A stretch of DNA of 64,000 nucleotides, taken from the NCBI RefSeq assembly GCF_006715565.1, contig NZ_VFNL01000001.1, positions 3,162,001 to 3,226,000 on the forward strand, written 5' to 3'. This stretch comes from Microbacterium sp. SLBN-154. GTDB lineage: Bacteria; Actinomycetota; Actinomycetes; Actinomycetales; Microbacteriaceae. The notes beneath the pieces were generated by a model, which saw only the letters and a program-made list of their open reading frames with translations, searched no databases and was not told where the DNA came from. The translations under genes were made by a program, and so were the position numbers. How positions within the stretch are numbered: position 1 is the first letter of the stretch; every line of letters starts with the position of its first letter. Positions 19,372 to 27,039 of this stretch are shown here, piece after piece.

Positions 19372-20679
19372 TCAGCGGAAGTCCGCCACGTAGGAGTCGT
19401 ACTCCTCGCCGAGCGACTGCTGCACCTCGGCCGGCGTCTTCGTGCCGTTGACGAGCTCCTGGAGCTCGGCGACGAGGGCGTCGTAGAAGGTGGGCGTGGG
19501 CCAGTCGGGGTAGAACGACAGTCCGTCGGCCTCGTTGACGGCGTTGAACGCCTGGATCAGCTCGAGGCTCTTCTCGTCGGTGATGTCGGCCTCGTCGGCG
19601 GCGACGGGCAGGCCGCCGTTGTTGCCGATCAGTGCCTGCACCTCGGGACGCATCGTGATGTCGATGAACTCGTAGGCGAGATCCTTATTGGCCGCGCGCT
19701 CGGGGACGACCCAGATGTTGCCGGATGAGCCGAGGCTGAGGTCGCTCCCCGGGAACGGGAAGACGCCGAACTCGAAGTCGGTGATCTCATCGACGAAGCG
19801 GCCGTACCACCAGCTGCCCGAGACGAAGATCGGCGAGGTGCCGTTGATGAACGACAGGCCCGCGTCCTCGGCGGCGATACCGGTCACATCGGGCGAGAAG
19901 TAGCCCGCGTCGAGGTATTCCTTCAGCGTCTCGGTGGCGTAGGTGATCTCCTCGCCGCTCCAATCGACCGGGTTCTCGTAGAGCTGGTAGTCGTTGACCC
20001 ACTGGCGGTCGGCCTGGCTGAGGGCCAGCTGGTACCACAGCTGCCCGAGCGGGTACTCCAGCCCGCCTTCGGCGAGCGGCGTGATGCCCTGCGCGACGAA
20101 GGCGTCGAGCACCGCGATGAACTCGTCGTAGGTCGTCGGCACCTCCAGTCCCGCCTCGGCGAAAGCATCCTTGTTGTAGTAGACCGTGACGAACTCGCCG
20201 TAGTTGGGCACCCCGTACCAGGCGCCCGAGCCCATCACACCCTCGTCGGTGTAGCGCGCGGTGGTCTGCAGCGCCGGGGCGAGCTGGTCGTCCCAGCCGT
20301 ACTCCTCGACCGCCTCGGTGATGTCGGTGATGAGTCCCTGGCTGGCCAGGAACCCGGCCGTGGCGTTGCCCTTGTTGAACTCCATGAGGTCGGGCGCCTC
20401 GTCGGAGTTCAGCACCTGGCTGGCGGTGGAGCGGATCTGCTCGAAGCTGCGCTCCTCGAACTCGACCGTCGCGCCGGTCTCCTCTTCGAAGATGCGGATC
20501 GCTTCGTCCCAGGCGATGCCCATGGCACTGTTCTCGCCCTCGTAGTGCCACAGGGTGAGGGTGTCGTCGGACTCGCCGCCGGATCCGCCGGCGCAGGCGG
20601 AGAGGACGAGCGCGGTGGCGGCGAGCGCTCCTGCGGCGGTGGCCGCCCGCGCTGTCGTCGTGCGTGTGATGCGTGCCAT
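19372..20679 (-). CDS. Sugar ABC transporter solute-binding lipoprotein, 435 aa
   Basis: This CUT1 extracellular binding protein has a signal peptide with lipobox VLSACAGGSGG (lipidated Cys near residue 29), a mature domain beginning with TLTLWHYEGENSA, and the family motif LMEFNKGNATAGFLASQGLI. It captures the oligosaccharide for the two permeases. ATG 20679 is chosen over GTG 20688 because AAAGGAG lies 8 nt before the ATG. A LacI-type palindrome is centred about 78 bp upstream, so expression should be substrate-inducible. Confidence 0.93.
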   Translation of the reverse strand: MARITRTTTARAATAAGALAATALVLSACAGGSGGESDDTLTLWHYEGENSAMGIAWDEAIRIFEEETGATVEFEERSFEQIRSTASQVLNSDEAPDLMEFNKGNATAGFLASQGLITDITEAVEEYGWDDQLAPALQTTARYTDEGVMGSGAWYGVPNYGEFVTVYYNKDAFAEAGLEVPTTYDEFIAVLDAFVAQGITPLAEGGLEYPLGQLWYQLALSQADRQWVNDYQLYENPVDWSGEEITYATETLKEYLDAGYFSPDVTGIAAEDAGLSFINGTSPIFVSGSWWYGRFVDEITDFEFGVFPFPGSDLSLGSSGNIWVVPERAANKDLAYEFIDITMRPEVQALIGNNGGLPVAADEADITDEKSLELIQAFNAVNEADGLSFYPDWPTPTFYDALVAELQELVNGTKTPAEVQQSLGEEYDSYVADFR

Positions 20680-20749
20680 CGGTGGCACTCCTTTCTCGGT
20701 GACCTTCGCTGGTCAGGGATGTGGTGCGTGCAGGTGGTGCGGTGAGATG

Positions 20750-20763
20750 TCGAAGCGCTTCGA
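20750..20763 (-). promoter_or_regulatory. LacI-type operator upstream of the sugar-uptake operon
   Basis: TCGAAGCGCTTCGA is a perfect 14-bp palindrome with the central CG step typical of LacI-family operators. On the minus strand it lies between a TTGCGC (possible -35) and ACATCT (possible -10) with a 17-nt spacer. The same sequence is found in front of the adjacent LacI gene, so the regulator is probably the one encoded next to it. Confidence 0.85.
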
Positions 20764-20798
20764 CGAAGCGCAAGCGGAAAGGACGGGAGGCTCCGGGG

Positions 20799-21848
20799 TC
20801 AGGCGACGACGGAACCGGCCACGACCGGCGCCGAGGCGTCGGGAACCCGCGCGAGCGAGCCGTGGTCGAGATAGGCGGGTGGAATCAAGCGGATGCCGGG
20901 GGCCGGGCGGTCCCCGTCGAAGAACGTCAGAGCGAGGTCGACGGCCAGGTCGCACGAGGCCTGCGGGACGAGCGGCAGAGCGTCGAGAGGGCGAGGGAGC
21001 CCGGCGGTGTCGAAGGTCGGCGCGACGGAGATGACCGAGATGTCGTCGGGAACGCGCAGCCCGCGACCGGCGAGTTCGGCGAGCACTGCGCGGTGCGACT
21101 CCTCGGGGCAGTGCAGGACAAGGGCGGTGACCCCGGCGTCGAGGAGCTCCCCCGTGGCCGCGCGCACGGTCGCATCGGTGGCGTGCTCGTGCCCCGTGGC
21201 GCGGAACTCGGCCGCGACGCCGAACATCCCGGCCGCTGCGAGGAACTCGTCGCGCACACGCGGGGGGAAGTTCGATCGCGAGTACGACACCTCGGGCTGT
21301 CCGACGAGTCCGATGCGCGCGTGGCCGGCCCGCGCCATCCGCGCCACCGCCTCTCGCGTGGCCGCCTCGAAGTCGAGGTCGACGCAGACGAGACCCTCGT
21401 TGTCGTTCGGCACGCCGATGAAGACGGTGGGCGTATCGATCTCCCGCGCGAGTGCGACGCGGGGATCGTCAGGGGCGACATCCAGCACGAGGATCGCGTC
21501 GACCAGCCGGTTGGAGGCGACCCGGCGCATGCCGGCCTGTGCGTCCTCGTCGGTCAAGAGAAGGACGTCGTAGTCGTTGCGGCGCGCGGCCACCGCGGTC
21601 GCGAGGACGAACGCCATGTGGGTCGGCGCGTGGGTGTCCTTCCGCAGCGGCTCGGTCAGCGCGAAGATGCGCGTGCGGCGCCCGGCGAGCATGCGGGCAC
21701 CGGCGTTCGGGCTGTACCCCAGACGCTGAACGGCCTCCTCGATCCGGCGTCGCGTGTCGGCCGAGACCGGTCGCTTGCCGCTGAGGGCATAGGACACGGT
21801 GCTGATCGAGACGCCGGCGGCCTTGGCCACCTCATCGATCTTCGCCAT
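20799..21848 (-). CDS. LacI family transcriptional repressor, 349 aa
   Basis: The N-terminal helix-turn-helix is IDEVAKAAGVSISTVSYALSGKRPVS (from residue 3) followed by the hinge helix LGYSPNAGARMLAGRRT. The C-terminal domain is a periplasmic-binding-protein-like sugar sensor. ATG 21848 follows GGAG. It should repress the adjacent uptake and glycosidase operon and itself through the TCGAAGCGCTTCGA sites, with release by an oligosaccharide or its breakdown product. The effector is inferred from the GH31/GH1 context to be xyloglucan-derived. Confidence 0.93.
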   Translation of the reverse strand: MAKIDEVAKAAGVSISTVSYALSGKRPVSADTRRRIEEAVQRLGYSPNAGARMLAGRRTRIFALTEPLRKDTHAPTHMAFVLATAVAARRNDYDVLLLTDEDAQAGMRRVASNRLVDAILVLDVAPDDPRVALAREIDTPTVFIGVPNDNEGLVCVDLDFEAATREAVARMARAGHARIGLVGQPEVSYSRSNFPPRVRDEFLAAAGMFGVAAEFRATGHEHATDATVRAATGELLDAGVTALVLHCPEESHRAVLAELAGRGLRVPDDISVISVAPTFDTAGLPRPLDALPLVPQASCDLAVDLALTFFDGDRPAPGIRLIPPAYLDHGSLARVPDASAPVVAGSVVA

Positions 21849-21880
21849 GGGGACTCCGTCGTCGGGTGTGGATAGGAATG

Positions 21881-21907
21881 TCGAAGCGCTTCGCGGAAGC
21901 GTTTCGA
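21881..21907 (-). promoter_or_regulatory. Two adjacent LacI-type operators ahead of the LacI gene
   Basis: The first site (21881-21893, TCGAAGCGCTTCG) repeats 13 of 14 bases of the palindrome at 20750. A second site starts right behind it at 21894-21907 and matches 11 of 14 positions. They lie 33-59 bp upstream of the LacI start, which implies autoregulation and cooperative or looped binding with the operon site about 1.1 kb away. Confidence 0.8.
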
Positions 21908-22011
21908 CGATGGTGGCACATCCTCCGCGAGGAGCACAAGAGGTTTGAGGCAGATCGCAACAAATGGGTGCGGACGTCGCCCGCGGCATCCGGACTCCTC
22001 GATATCGGAGT

Positions 22012-22041
22012 TTGCAAAGAACGGGGGCGATCGGTCATAAT
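22012..22041 (+). promoter_or_regulatory. Promoter of the leaderless cysteine-containing short ORF
   Basis: TTGCAA (22012-22017), an 18-nt spacer and CATAAT (22036-22041) form a good promoter. CATAAT ends 6 nt before ATG 22048, so the predicted +1 is the A of the start codon. This is among the strongest sigma-70-like promoters in the window. Confidence 0.7.
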
Positions 22042-22047
22042 CAGCGC

Positions 22048-22149
22048 ATGACTGACGACGCACGCTCTCTGTCCGCCTGGGAGGCGAACGGGACTGCCGG
22101 CATGATGGTGGCCGGCCGCGTTGTCATGTGTTGTCGAATGTGCCGCTGA
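22048..22149 (+). CDS. Leaderless short ORF ending in CCRMCR, candidate cysteine attenuator, 33 aa
   Basis: The frame runs from ATG 22048 to TGA 22147-22149 and ends VVMCCRMCR before the stop. Two of its three Cys codons are TGT, which is rare at this GC content. There is no ribosome-binding site, but a promoter places +1 at the ATG. In mycobacteria, leaderless short ORFs with runs of cysteine codons act as cysteine-responsive attenuators of downstream genes; that is published knowledge. Applying it here is inference, because the downstream gene at 22347 is a winged-helix regulator and not a recognisable sulfur gene. Confidence 0.6.
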   Translation: MTDDARSLSAWEANGTAGMMVAGRVVMCCRMCR

Positions 22150-22346
22150 CTCGGTAATCCCGCCGGACATCAGCGTCGCCGCTCCGCTTACCCGCGCAGG
22201 CGACGCGCGACACGTCCCCCGAGACTTCGTCCTCCTCGCGCACCACTGAGCGCAGCGGATGTCTCGAGCCCGGCCCCACCGGCCGAATTCGCAGCACTTC
22301 TTCGAACCCCGACTCCGCGGGTTCCGCTCCCTCGAGGAACATCATC
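22150..22346 (+). promoter_or_regulatory. 5' leader region between the short ORF and the winged-helix gene
   Basis: This 197-nt stretch has no convincing gene. It contains an 8-bp stem (22173-22180 with 22199-22206, 18-nt loop) and a 6-bp stem (22305-22310 with 22320-22325) just before the GAGGA ribosome-binding site at 22333. These could form alternative structures governed by ribosome position on the short ORF. I cannot show pairing exclusivity by eye. Confidence 0.4.
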
Positions 22347-23102
22347 ATGTCGACCACCGCTCTTCTCGACCGTCCCGCCCCCGCCCGTCACCTCCGCGCC
22401 GTTCCGCGCATCGGTGACGACGCCCCCACCGCCGCCGCGACGAAGCCCGCCGCCGCGCAGCCCGCATCGGGCGCCACGCAGCGCCACCTTCCGCCCGGCA
22501 CCGCCCCGCGTGGATTCGCCCTCTACGTCGGCTTCGACGAGGCGAAGGCACAGGCTTCGGGCGTGAGCCTTCCCGTCCTCGTCGACGCGCTGCGCCGCAC
22601 CCTCGCCGAACTCGCCCCCGACGCCGAAACCTACGCCACGGTGGCCCTCGCCCCCGCCGGCGCCGGCGGCCGCGATGTCGACGTCGTGCGCCTCGCCCTC
22701 CAGGAGCCCGCCGCGGTCGCCCGCACCAAGCCCGACGAGCCCGAAGAGGATGACGAGACGGTCCGCGGTGTGGTCGTCGACATCTCGCGCAAGCGCGTGG
22801 TCATCGACGGCGAGTCGGCGGCGCTGACCTTCAAGGAGTTCGAGCTGCTGCAGTACCTCGTCCTGCGCGAGGGGCGCACGATCGAGCGTGCCGAGCTGGT
22901 GGCCTCCCTCTGGCAGGGCGCCGAGGAGCACGACGCCCCGGGCGAGCGCACCATCGACGTGCACGTGCGTCGCCTGCGGGCCAAGCTCGGCCGCTACGAG
23001 GACATCGTCCGCACCGTCCGCGGTGTCGGCTACCGCTTCGACCGTCACGCCGACGTCGTCATCCGGTTCGGCCACGGAACGCCCTCGCCCGACCGCTTCT
23101 AA
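22347..23102 (+). CDS. Winged-helix DNA-binding protein with OmpR-type C-terminus but no receiver domain, 251 aa
   Basis: The C-terminal 100 residues are an OmpR/PhoB effector domain: VVIDGESAALTFKEFELLQYLVLREGRTIERAELVASLWQG, then TIDVHVRRLRAKLGRYEDIVRTVRGVGYRFD. The N-terminal 140 residues are not a receiver: there is no acidic pocket or phospho-acceptor context, but an Ala/Pro-rich tail and a short alpha/beta segment (RGFALYVGFDEAKAQASGVSLPVLVDALRRTL). Regulation must therefore be by something other than phosphorelay. ATG 22347 has GAGGA upstream. The stop codon abuts that of the convergent acetyltransferase. Targets are unknown. Confidence 0.85.
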   Translation: MSTTALLDRPAPARHLRAVPRIGDDAPTAAATKPAAAQPASGATQRHLPPGTAPRGFALYVGFDEAKAQASGVSLPVLVDALRRTLAELAPDAETYATVALAPAGAGGRDVDVVRLALQEPAAVARTKPDEPEEDDETVRGVVVDISRKRVVIDGESAALTFKEFELLQYLVLREGRTIERAELVASLWQGAEEHDAPGERTIDVHVRRLRAKLGRYEDIVRTVRGVGYRFDRHADVVIRFGHGTPSPDRF

Positions 23103-23597
23103 TCAGTCCGGCGGGCTCCCGCCGAGGGTCTTGACCATGCGGAAGTTGACCAGCTCCACCCCTGCCCTCACGGGACGCTGCTCCGCCTGCACGGTGAAGC
23201 CCCGCCGAGCGAAGAACGGGCGCGCGGTGATGCTCACGTCGGCGAAGAGCCGGGTCGCGCCGAGCGCCCGGGCCTCTTCTTCCAGCGCTGCCAGGAGTGC
23301 GGTGGCCACTCCCCCGCCCGCGTGGCGGGACGCCACGAACATCATGTCCACGTATCCGGCGGCACTCACGTCGGAGAATCCTGCGACCTCGTCATCCACG
23401 AGGGCGACGTACGTGTTGCGGCTCCGCCTCCGGGCGTCCCACTCCGCGACGCTCCGATCCTCCGGACGGGCCCACGCCGCGATCTGCTCCGGCGAGTAGT
23501 CGGCCGCGGCGGTCACGGTCACGGCATCGAGGAAGACCGCGAGCGTGGCGGCCGCATCGCCACGGCGATACGGGCGGATCCGCGCGACGCCGCTCAC
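23103..23597 (-). CDS. GNAT family N-acetyltransferase, 164 aa
   Basis: The GNAT fold is complete: IRPYRRGDAAATLAVF at the start, the acetyl-CoA loop VASRHAGGGVATALLAALEEEARALG, and the closing ARPFFARRGFTVQAEQ. The start is taken as GTG 23597, which overlaps the stop of the pyruvyl-transferase gene (GTGA) and removes an Arg-rich extension. Coupling to that gene suggests it may acetylate a glycan precursor, but small GNAT proteins are functionally diverse. Confidence 0.85.
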   Translation of the reverse strand: MSGVARIRPYRRGDAAATLAVFLDAVTVTAAADYSPEQIAAWARPEDRSVAEWDARRRSRNTYVALVDDEVAGFSDVSAAGYVDMMFVASRHAGGGVATALLAALEEEARALGATRLFADVSITARPFFARRGFTVQAEQRPVRAGVELVNFRMVKTLGGSPPD

Positions 23598-24763
23598 CGC
23601 AGCGACTCGGCGACCGTGTCCCACCACCGCACCGCGTCGGCGCGGTGCGGCTCGAACCGCGCCGAGGCCGCATCGGCGATCTCCGCGCGTCGCGCGTCGA
23701 GCTCGCGCAGGCGTTCGGGCGCGCCGCTCAGGTCATCGAGATCGACGACACCCGTCTGACCCCAGTGCCCGAGCGCGCCGCTCAGCTTGATGCGGGTGTA
23801 GTCGTCGGCGGCGAGGCCGAGGACCGGCACTCCCGCCGGGGCGGCGAAGACCGCCGGGTGATATCTGCTCGTGACGAGCAGCCGCGCGCGGCGCGCCAGC
23901 GCCGCCGCACCCCGCGAATCACCGCTCGGCAGAACGCGGCTCCCGCGTGTCATCCGCTCCCGCACCCGCTCGTGCAGCGCCGCATCGCCCATCGGCTCCG
24001 CACCTGCGGCCACCGGACCGAAGTGCGCGTGGAAGATGACGGGTCCGACGGCGTCGGACGCCGCATCCAGCAACCGCGCGATCCCGGCCTCGACGACATC
24101 GGCGGGCCGTCCTGCGAACCACCCCGACAGGCTCACGAGAACGTATGGCTCGGCCGGCGCGTCCTCGCTGCCGGCGAGGAAGGAGGCGTCATCCACGCCG
24201 GCGTGGACCCGCGCCCCCCACGACCGCGCCAGTGCGGCGGAGTCGTGCTCGCGCACGCCCGTCCACGCGGCGTCACGGGTCATGCCGGCGACGCGTTCGG
24301 CGTCTTCGGTGTCGAGGTCGGGCCCGAAGGTCTGACCGCTCACGACCACCGGAAGTCCCCGCGCGCGGGCCATCGCCGCGAGGGTGGTCCGCTCGTACAC
24401 GTGAACCGGCCAGCGCGAAGCGAGGTTGCCGCCGCCGGCGATGAGCACGCCCGAGGCTTCGCTCAGAGCGTCGAGCGCTCCGCGCGCCGGGTCGCCAGAT
24501 GCCAGCTCGGCCTCACCGGCCGCCGCGGCACGAAGAAGCGACGCCCGCTCGCGCGCCACCGCGCGTTCGAGTCCGACGAAACCCAGACGATCGACGGTCG
24601 TCAGCCCATAGCGTTCCGCCGACTCCTCCAGCGCCGAGGACACCCCGATGACACGACCACCGCGGGCGGAGAGCTCGACGGCCGCGACCTCGAACATCGC
24701 CTCGTCACCGATGTGGATGATGCCGCCGAGCACCCCGATGTCGCCGATGGTCAGTACGTTCAC
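23594..24763 (-). CDS. Polysaccharide pyruvyl transferase family protein, 389 aa
   Basis: Motifs of the family include GDIGVLGGIIHIGDEAMFEVAA at the N-terminus, VLIAGGGNLASRWP, the VVVSGQTFGP strand and LLVTSRYHPAVFAAPAGVPVLGLA. CsaB-like enzymes transfer pyruvate from PEP to wall-polymer sugars. GTG 24763 is chosen because AAAGGA lies 6 nt upstream. It is divergent from two glycosyltransferase genes, so the locus probably decorates a surface polysaccharide or teichoic-like polymer. The acceptor sugar is unknown. Confidence 0.85.
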   Translation of the reverse strand: MNVLTIGDIGVLGGIIHIGDEAMFEVAAVELSARGGRVIGVSSALEESAERYGLTTVDRLGFVGLERAVARERASLLRAAAAGEAELASGDPARGALDALSEASGVLIAGGGNLASRWPVHVYERTTLAAMARARGLPVVVSGQTFGPDLDTEDAERVAGMTRDAAWTGVREHDSAALARSWGARVHAGVDDASFLAGSEDAPAEPYVLVSLSGWFAGRPADVVEAGIARLLDAASDAVGPVIFHAHFGPVAAGAEPMGDAALHERVRERMTRGSRVLPSGDSRGAAALARRARLLVTSRYHPAVFAAPAGVPVLGLAADDYTRIKLSGALGHWGQTGVVDLDDLSGAPERLRELDARRAEIADAASARFEPHRADAVRWWDTVAESLR

Positions 24764-24879
24764 GCATGGTCCTTTCACGTCAAGCCGGTCCTCCGGCACC
24801 CGGACAACCGTAGACTTCCGAGCGGGTCACCGCACCTCGTCCGATCGCCGATCGGGCGGTGACCGCTTCGGAGGCAGCG

Positions 24880-27039
24880 ATGGGCATCCAGACGGCGATG
24901 GACCGCATCATCGAAGCGCCCACGATCGTGCAGGCTCTGCAGGCCGCCGACGACGTCGCGTTCGAGGCCGGGCGCGACCCGGGGGTCCGCACTCTGCGCG
25001 TGTTGTCGGCCGCGCTCGTCGGCACCGACGACATCGCGGCGATCGCCGCCGTCCATGCCCTCGCCGAGATGAACGACGAAGCAGCAGGCGCACTGCTGGT
25101 GACCCTCCTCGACGATGAGCGCCGATTCGTCGTCGAGCACGCGGCCTGGGCTCTGGGGCGTCGCCCGGCGCGCGCCGCCGCGATCGCGCCCCTCATCGCA
25201 CTCGTCATCGCCGGCGGCTTCACCGGAATGCTCGCCCAGCACACGCTGGAGAAGTGGGCGGCCGGCAGCGGCGAACTCCTCGCCGTCGCCCTGCTCAGCG
25301 CCACGACCGGCGAGGTCGGCGTCGAGGCTCGCGTGCGCCTCACCGAGACGCTCGGTCTGGTGCGCCATCCGCTCACGACGGCGCCGCTGTGCGCGCTCGC
25401 CGCCGACACGACCGCCCCCGCGATCGTGCGCGAGGCGGCGATCGCGGCGCTCGGGCAGCGCGCCGATCCGGACGTCATCGCCCACCTCGAAGACCTCGTC
25501 GCCGAGGGGGGCCTCGTCGGCGACCTCGCACGCCTCGCCCTCATCGATGCCGATCCGCCGCACACCCGCACGTCGGCCGACGATGCCGGCGGCGAGGGAG
25601 GCCTCACCGTCGCCCAGCTCTTCCTCCATGCCGACATCGACCCCGCCCTCTCAGCCTCCGGCGCCGGAGACAACGGCGGCATCGCAACCCTGCTGGTGCG
25701 GCTCGGCGACGCCCTCATCTCCGACAGCTCGGTCGTCGATCGCGTGCTCACCCTCTCGCGCGGAACGGTCGCGCAGGCGGGGCCCGATCTGCTGCAGATG
25801 GCCGGCGGCGAGCGCGGCCACCTCTACGGACATGTGCCGTTGACGAGCATTCCGGCCTCGTCGGCGACAGCCTGGCATCTGCGGGTGACGGTGCGTCGCG
25901 GCATCCGTCGGCTTCTGCGCGCCGCGGGGCGCGTCGATGTGCTGCATCTCAGGATGGCCGACGTCGGCAGCCTGGCTGCCGCCGATGTCGCGCGTGAGCT
26001 CGGCATCCCGACGGTGTTCACCGTCGCCCCCGATCCGCACAGCGTGATCGCCTCGCTCGAGCGGTCGGGACGACTGTCGCGTGAGGACTTCGGCGAGATC
26101 GACCGCACCGAGCACTTCTGGTTCCGCAGCCACCTCGTCCAGAGTCTTGCCGCTTCGGCCGCTCACTCGGTGTTCTTCCCCCGGCCCGAGCTCGAGCGCG
26201 ACATGCGGGCGCTCATCGGCATCGACCTCACCTCCCACCCCGAGCGCCACACCGTCGTCGCCGAGGGCGTGGACCTCGCGGTCGTCGACGACGCCCTCTC
26301 CCGCGCCGTCGGGGTCGCCGCCGGCGCCGAGCCCGACGGCGCGCTCGCCGAGCTCGCGGCCCTGGTCGACGGCCTCGCCCCCGAACGTCGCGGACTCCCG
26401 CTGCTCGTCACCGTCGGCCGTATGCACCGCATCAAGGGGATGGCCGCGCTCGTCGATGCATGGGCCGCCAGCGACCTGTCGGCACGTGCGAACCTGCTCG
26501 TCGTGGGCGGCGACCTCGCCCACCCGTCGGGTGATGAGCAGCAGCAGCTCGACCTCATCGACGGCTCGGTCCCGCAGCCCGAGCGGGCCGAACGGGGCCT
26601 CGTCGTCGCCGGGCACCGCTCGAACGACGTCGCGGCCGCCTGGCTCGCCGCCGCACGGTTCGGCATTCCCGGCGCCGTCGCCCCGGGCGGAGCGTACGTC
26701 TGCGCGAGCGTCAAAGAGGAGTTCGGCCTGGCGATCCTCGAGGCGATGGCCACCGGGCTCGTCGTCGTCGCCCCCGACAGCGGAGGACCCGCCACCTACG
26801 TCGACGACGGCGACACCGGCTTCCTCACCGACACCGCCGACCGGGAGGCCCTCGTCACGGCGATCGGGCGGGCGCTCGATGCTGCCGCCGACGGCGATCC
26901 GCGCCGCGCCGAGCGCTCCCGCACCCTCGTGGCCGAGCGGTTCACGATCCAAGGCATGGCGGCCACCCTCATCCCGATGTATCAGAACGTCGCCCGGCAC
27001 GAGGCGGAGCTGCGCCGCACCGCGGGACTGCTGACGTGA
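24880..27039 (+). CDS. Glycosyltransferase with N-terminal HEAT-like repeats and C-terminal GT4 domain, 719 aa
   Basis: Residues 20-230 are Ala/Leu-rich helical pairs (ERRFVVEHAAWALGRR, VREAAIAALGQRAD) resembling HEAT repeats. The C-terminal 450 residues are a GT-B glycosyltransferase of the GT4 type: the N-domain runs through HLYGHVP, and the C-domain has LLVTVGRMHRIKGMAALVDAW and the nucleotide-sugar E-x7-E motif SVKEEFGLAILEAMATG followed by APDSGGPATYV. ATG 24880 is picked because GGAGG lies 5 nt before it. It overlaps the next glycosyltransferase by 4 bp. The HEAT part may be a scaffold for partner enzymes. Confidence 0.85.
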   Translation: MGIQTAMDRIIEAPTIVQALQAADDVAFEAGRDPGVRTLRVLSAALVGTDDIAAIAAVHALAEMNDEAAGALLVTLLDDERRFVVEHAAWALGRRPARAAAIAPLIALVIAGGFTGMLAQHTLEKWAAGSGELLAVALLSATTGEVGVEARVRLTETLGLVRHPLTTAPLCALAADTTAPAIVREAAIAALGQRADPDVIAHLEDLVAEGGLVGDLARLALIDADPPHTRTSADDAGGEGGLTVAQLFLHADIDPALSASGAGDNGGIATLLVRLGDALISDSSVVDRVLTLSRGTVAQAGPDLLQMAGGERGHLYGHVPLTSIPASSATAWHLRVTVRRGIRRLLRAAGRVDVLHLRMADVGSLAAADVARELGIPTVFTVAPDPHSVIASLERSGRLSREDFGEIDRTEHFWFRSHLVQSLAASAAHSVFFPRPELERDMRALIGIDLTSHPERHTVVAEGVDLAVVDDALSRAVGVAAGAEPDGALAELAALVDGLAPERRGLPLLVTVGRMHRIKGMAALVDAWAASDLSARANLLVVGGDLAHPSGDEQQQLDLIDGSVPQPERAERGLVVAGHRSNDVAAAWLAAARFGIPGAVAPGGAYVCASVKEEFGLAILEAMATGLVVVAPDSGGPATYVDDGDTGFLTDTADREALVTAIGRALDAAADGDPRRAERSRTLVAERFTIQGMAATLIPMYQNVARHEAELRRTAGLLT

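Noticed and set aside
25651..27000. Minus-strand ORF of 449 codons inside the HEAT-GT4 gene
   Set aside because: The plus-strand frame contains the E-x7-E glycosyltransferase motif; the minus frame shows only Asp/Gly/Arg-rich shadow composition.
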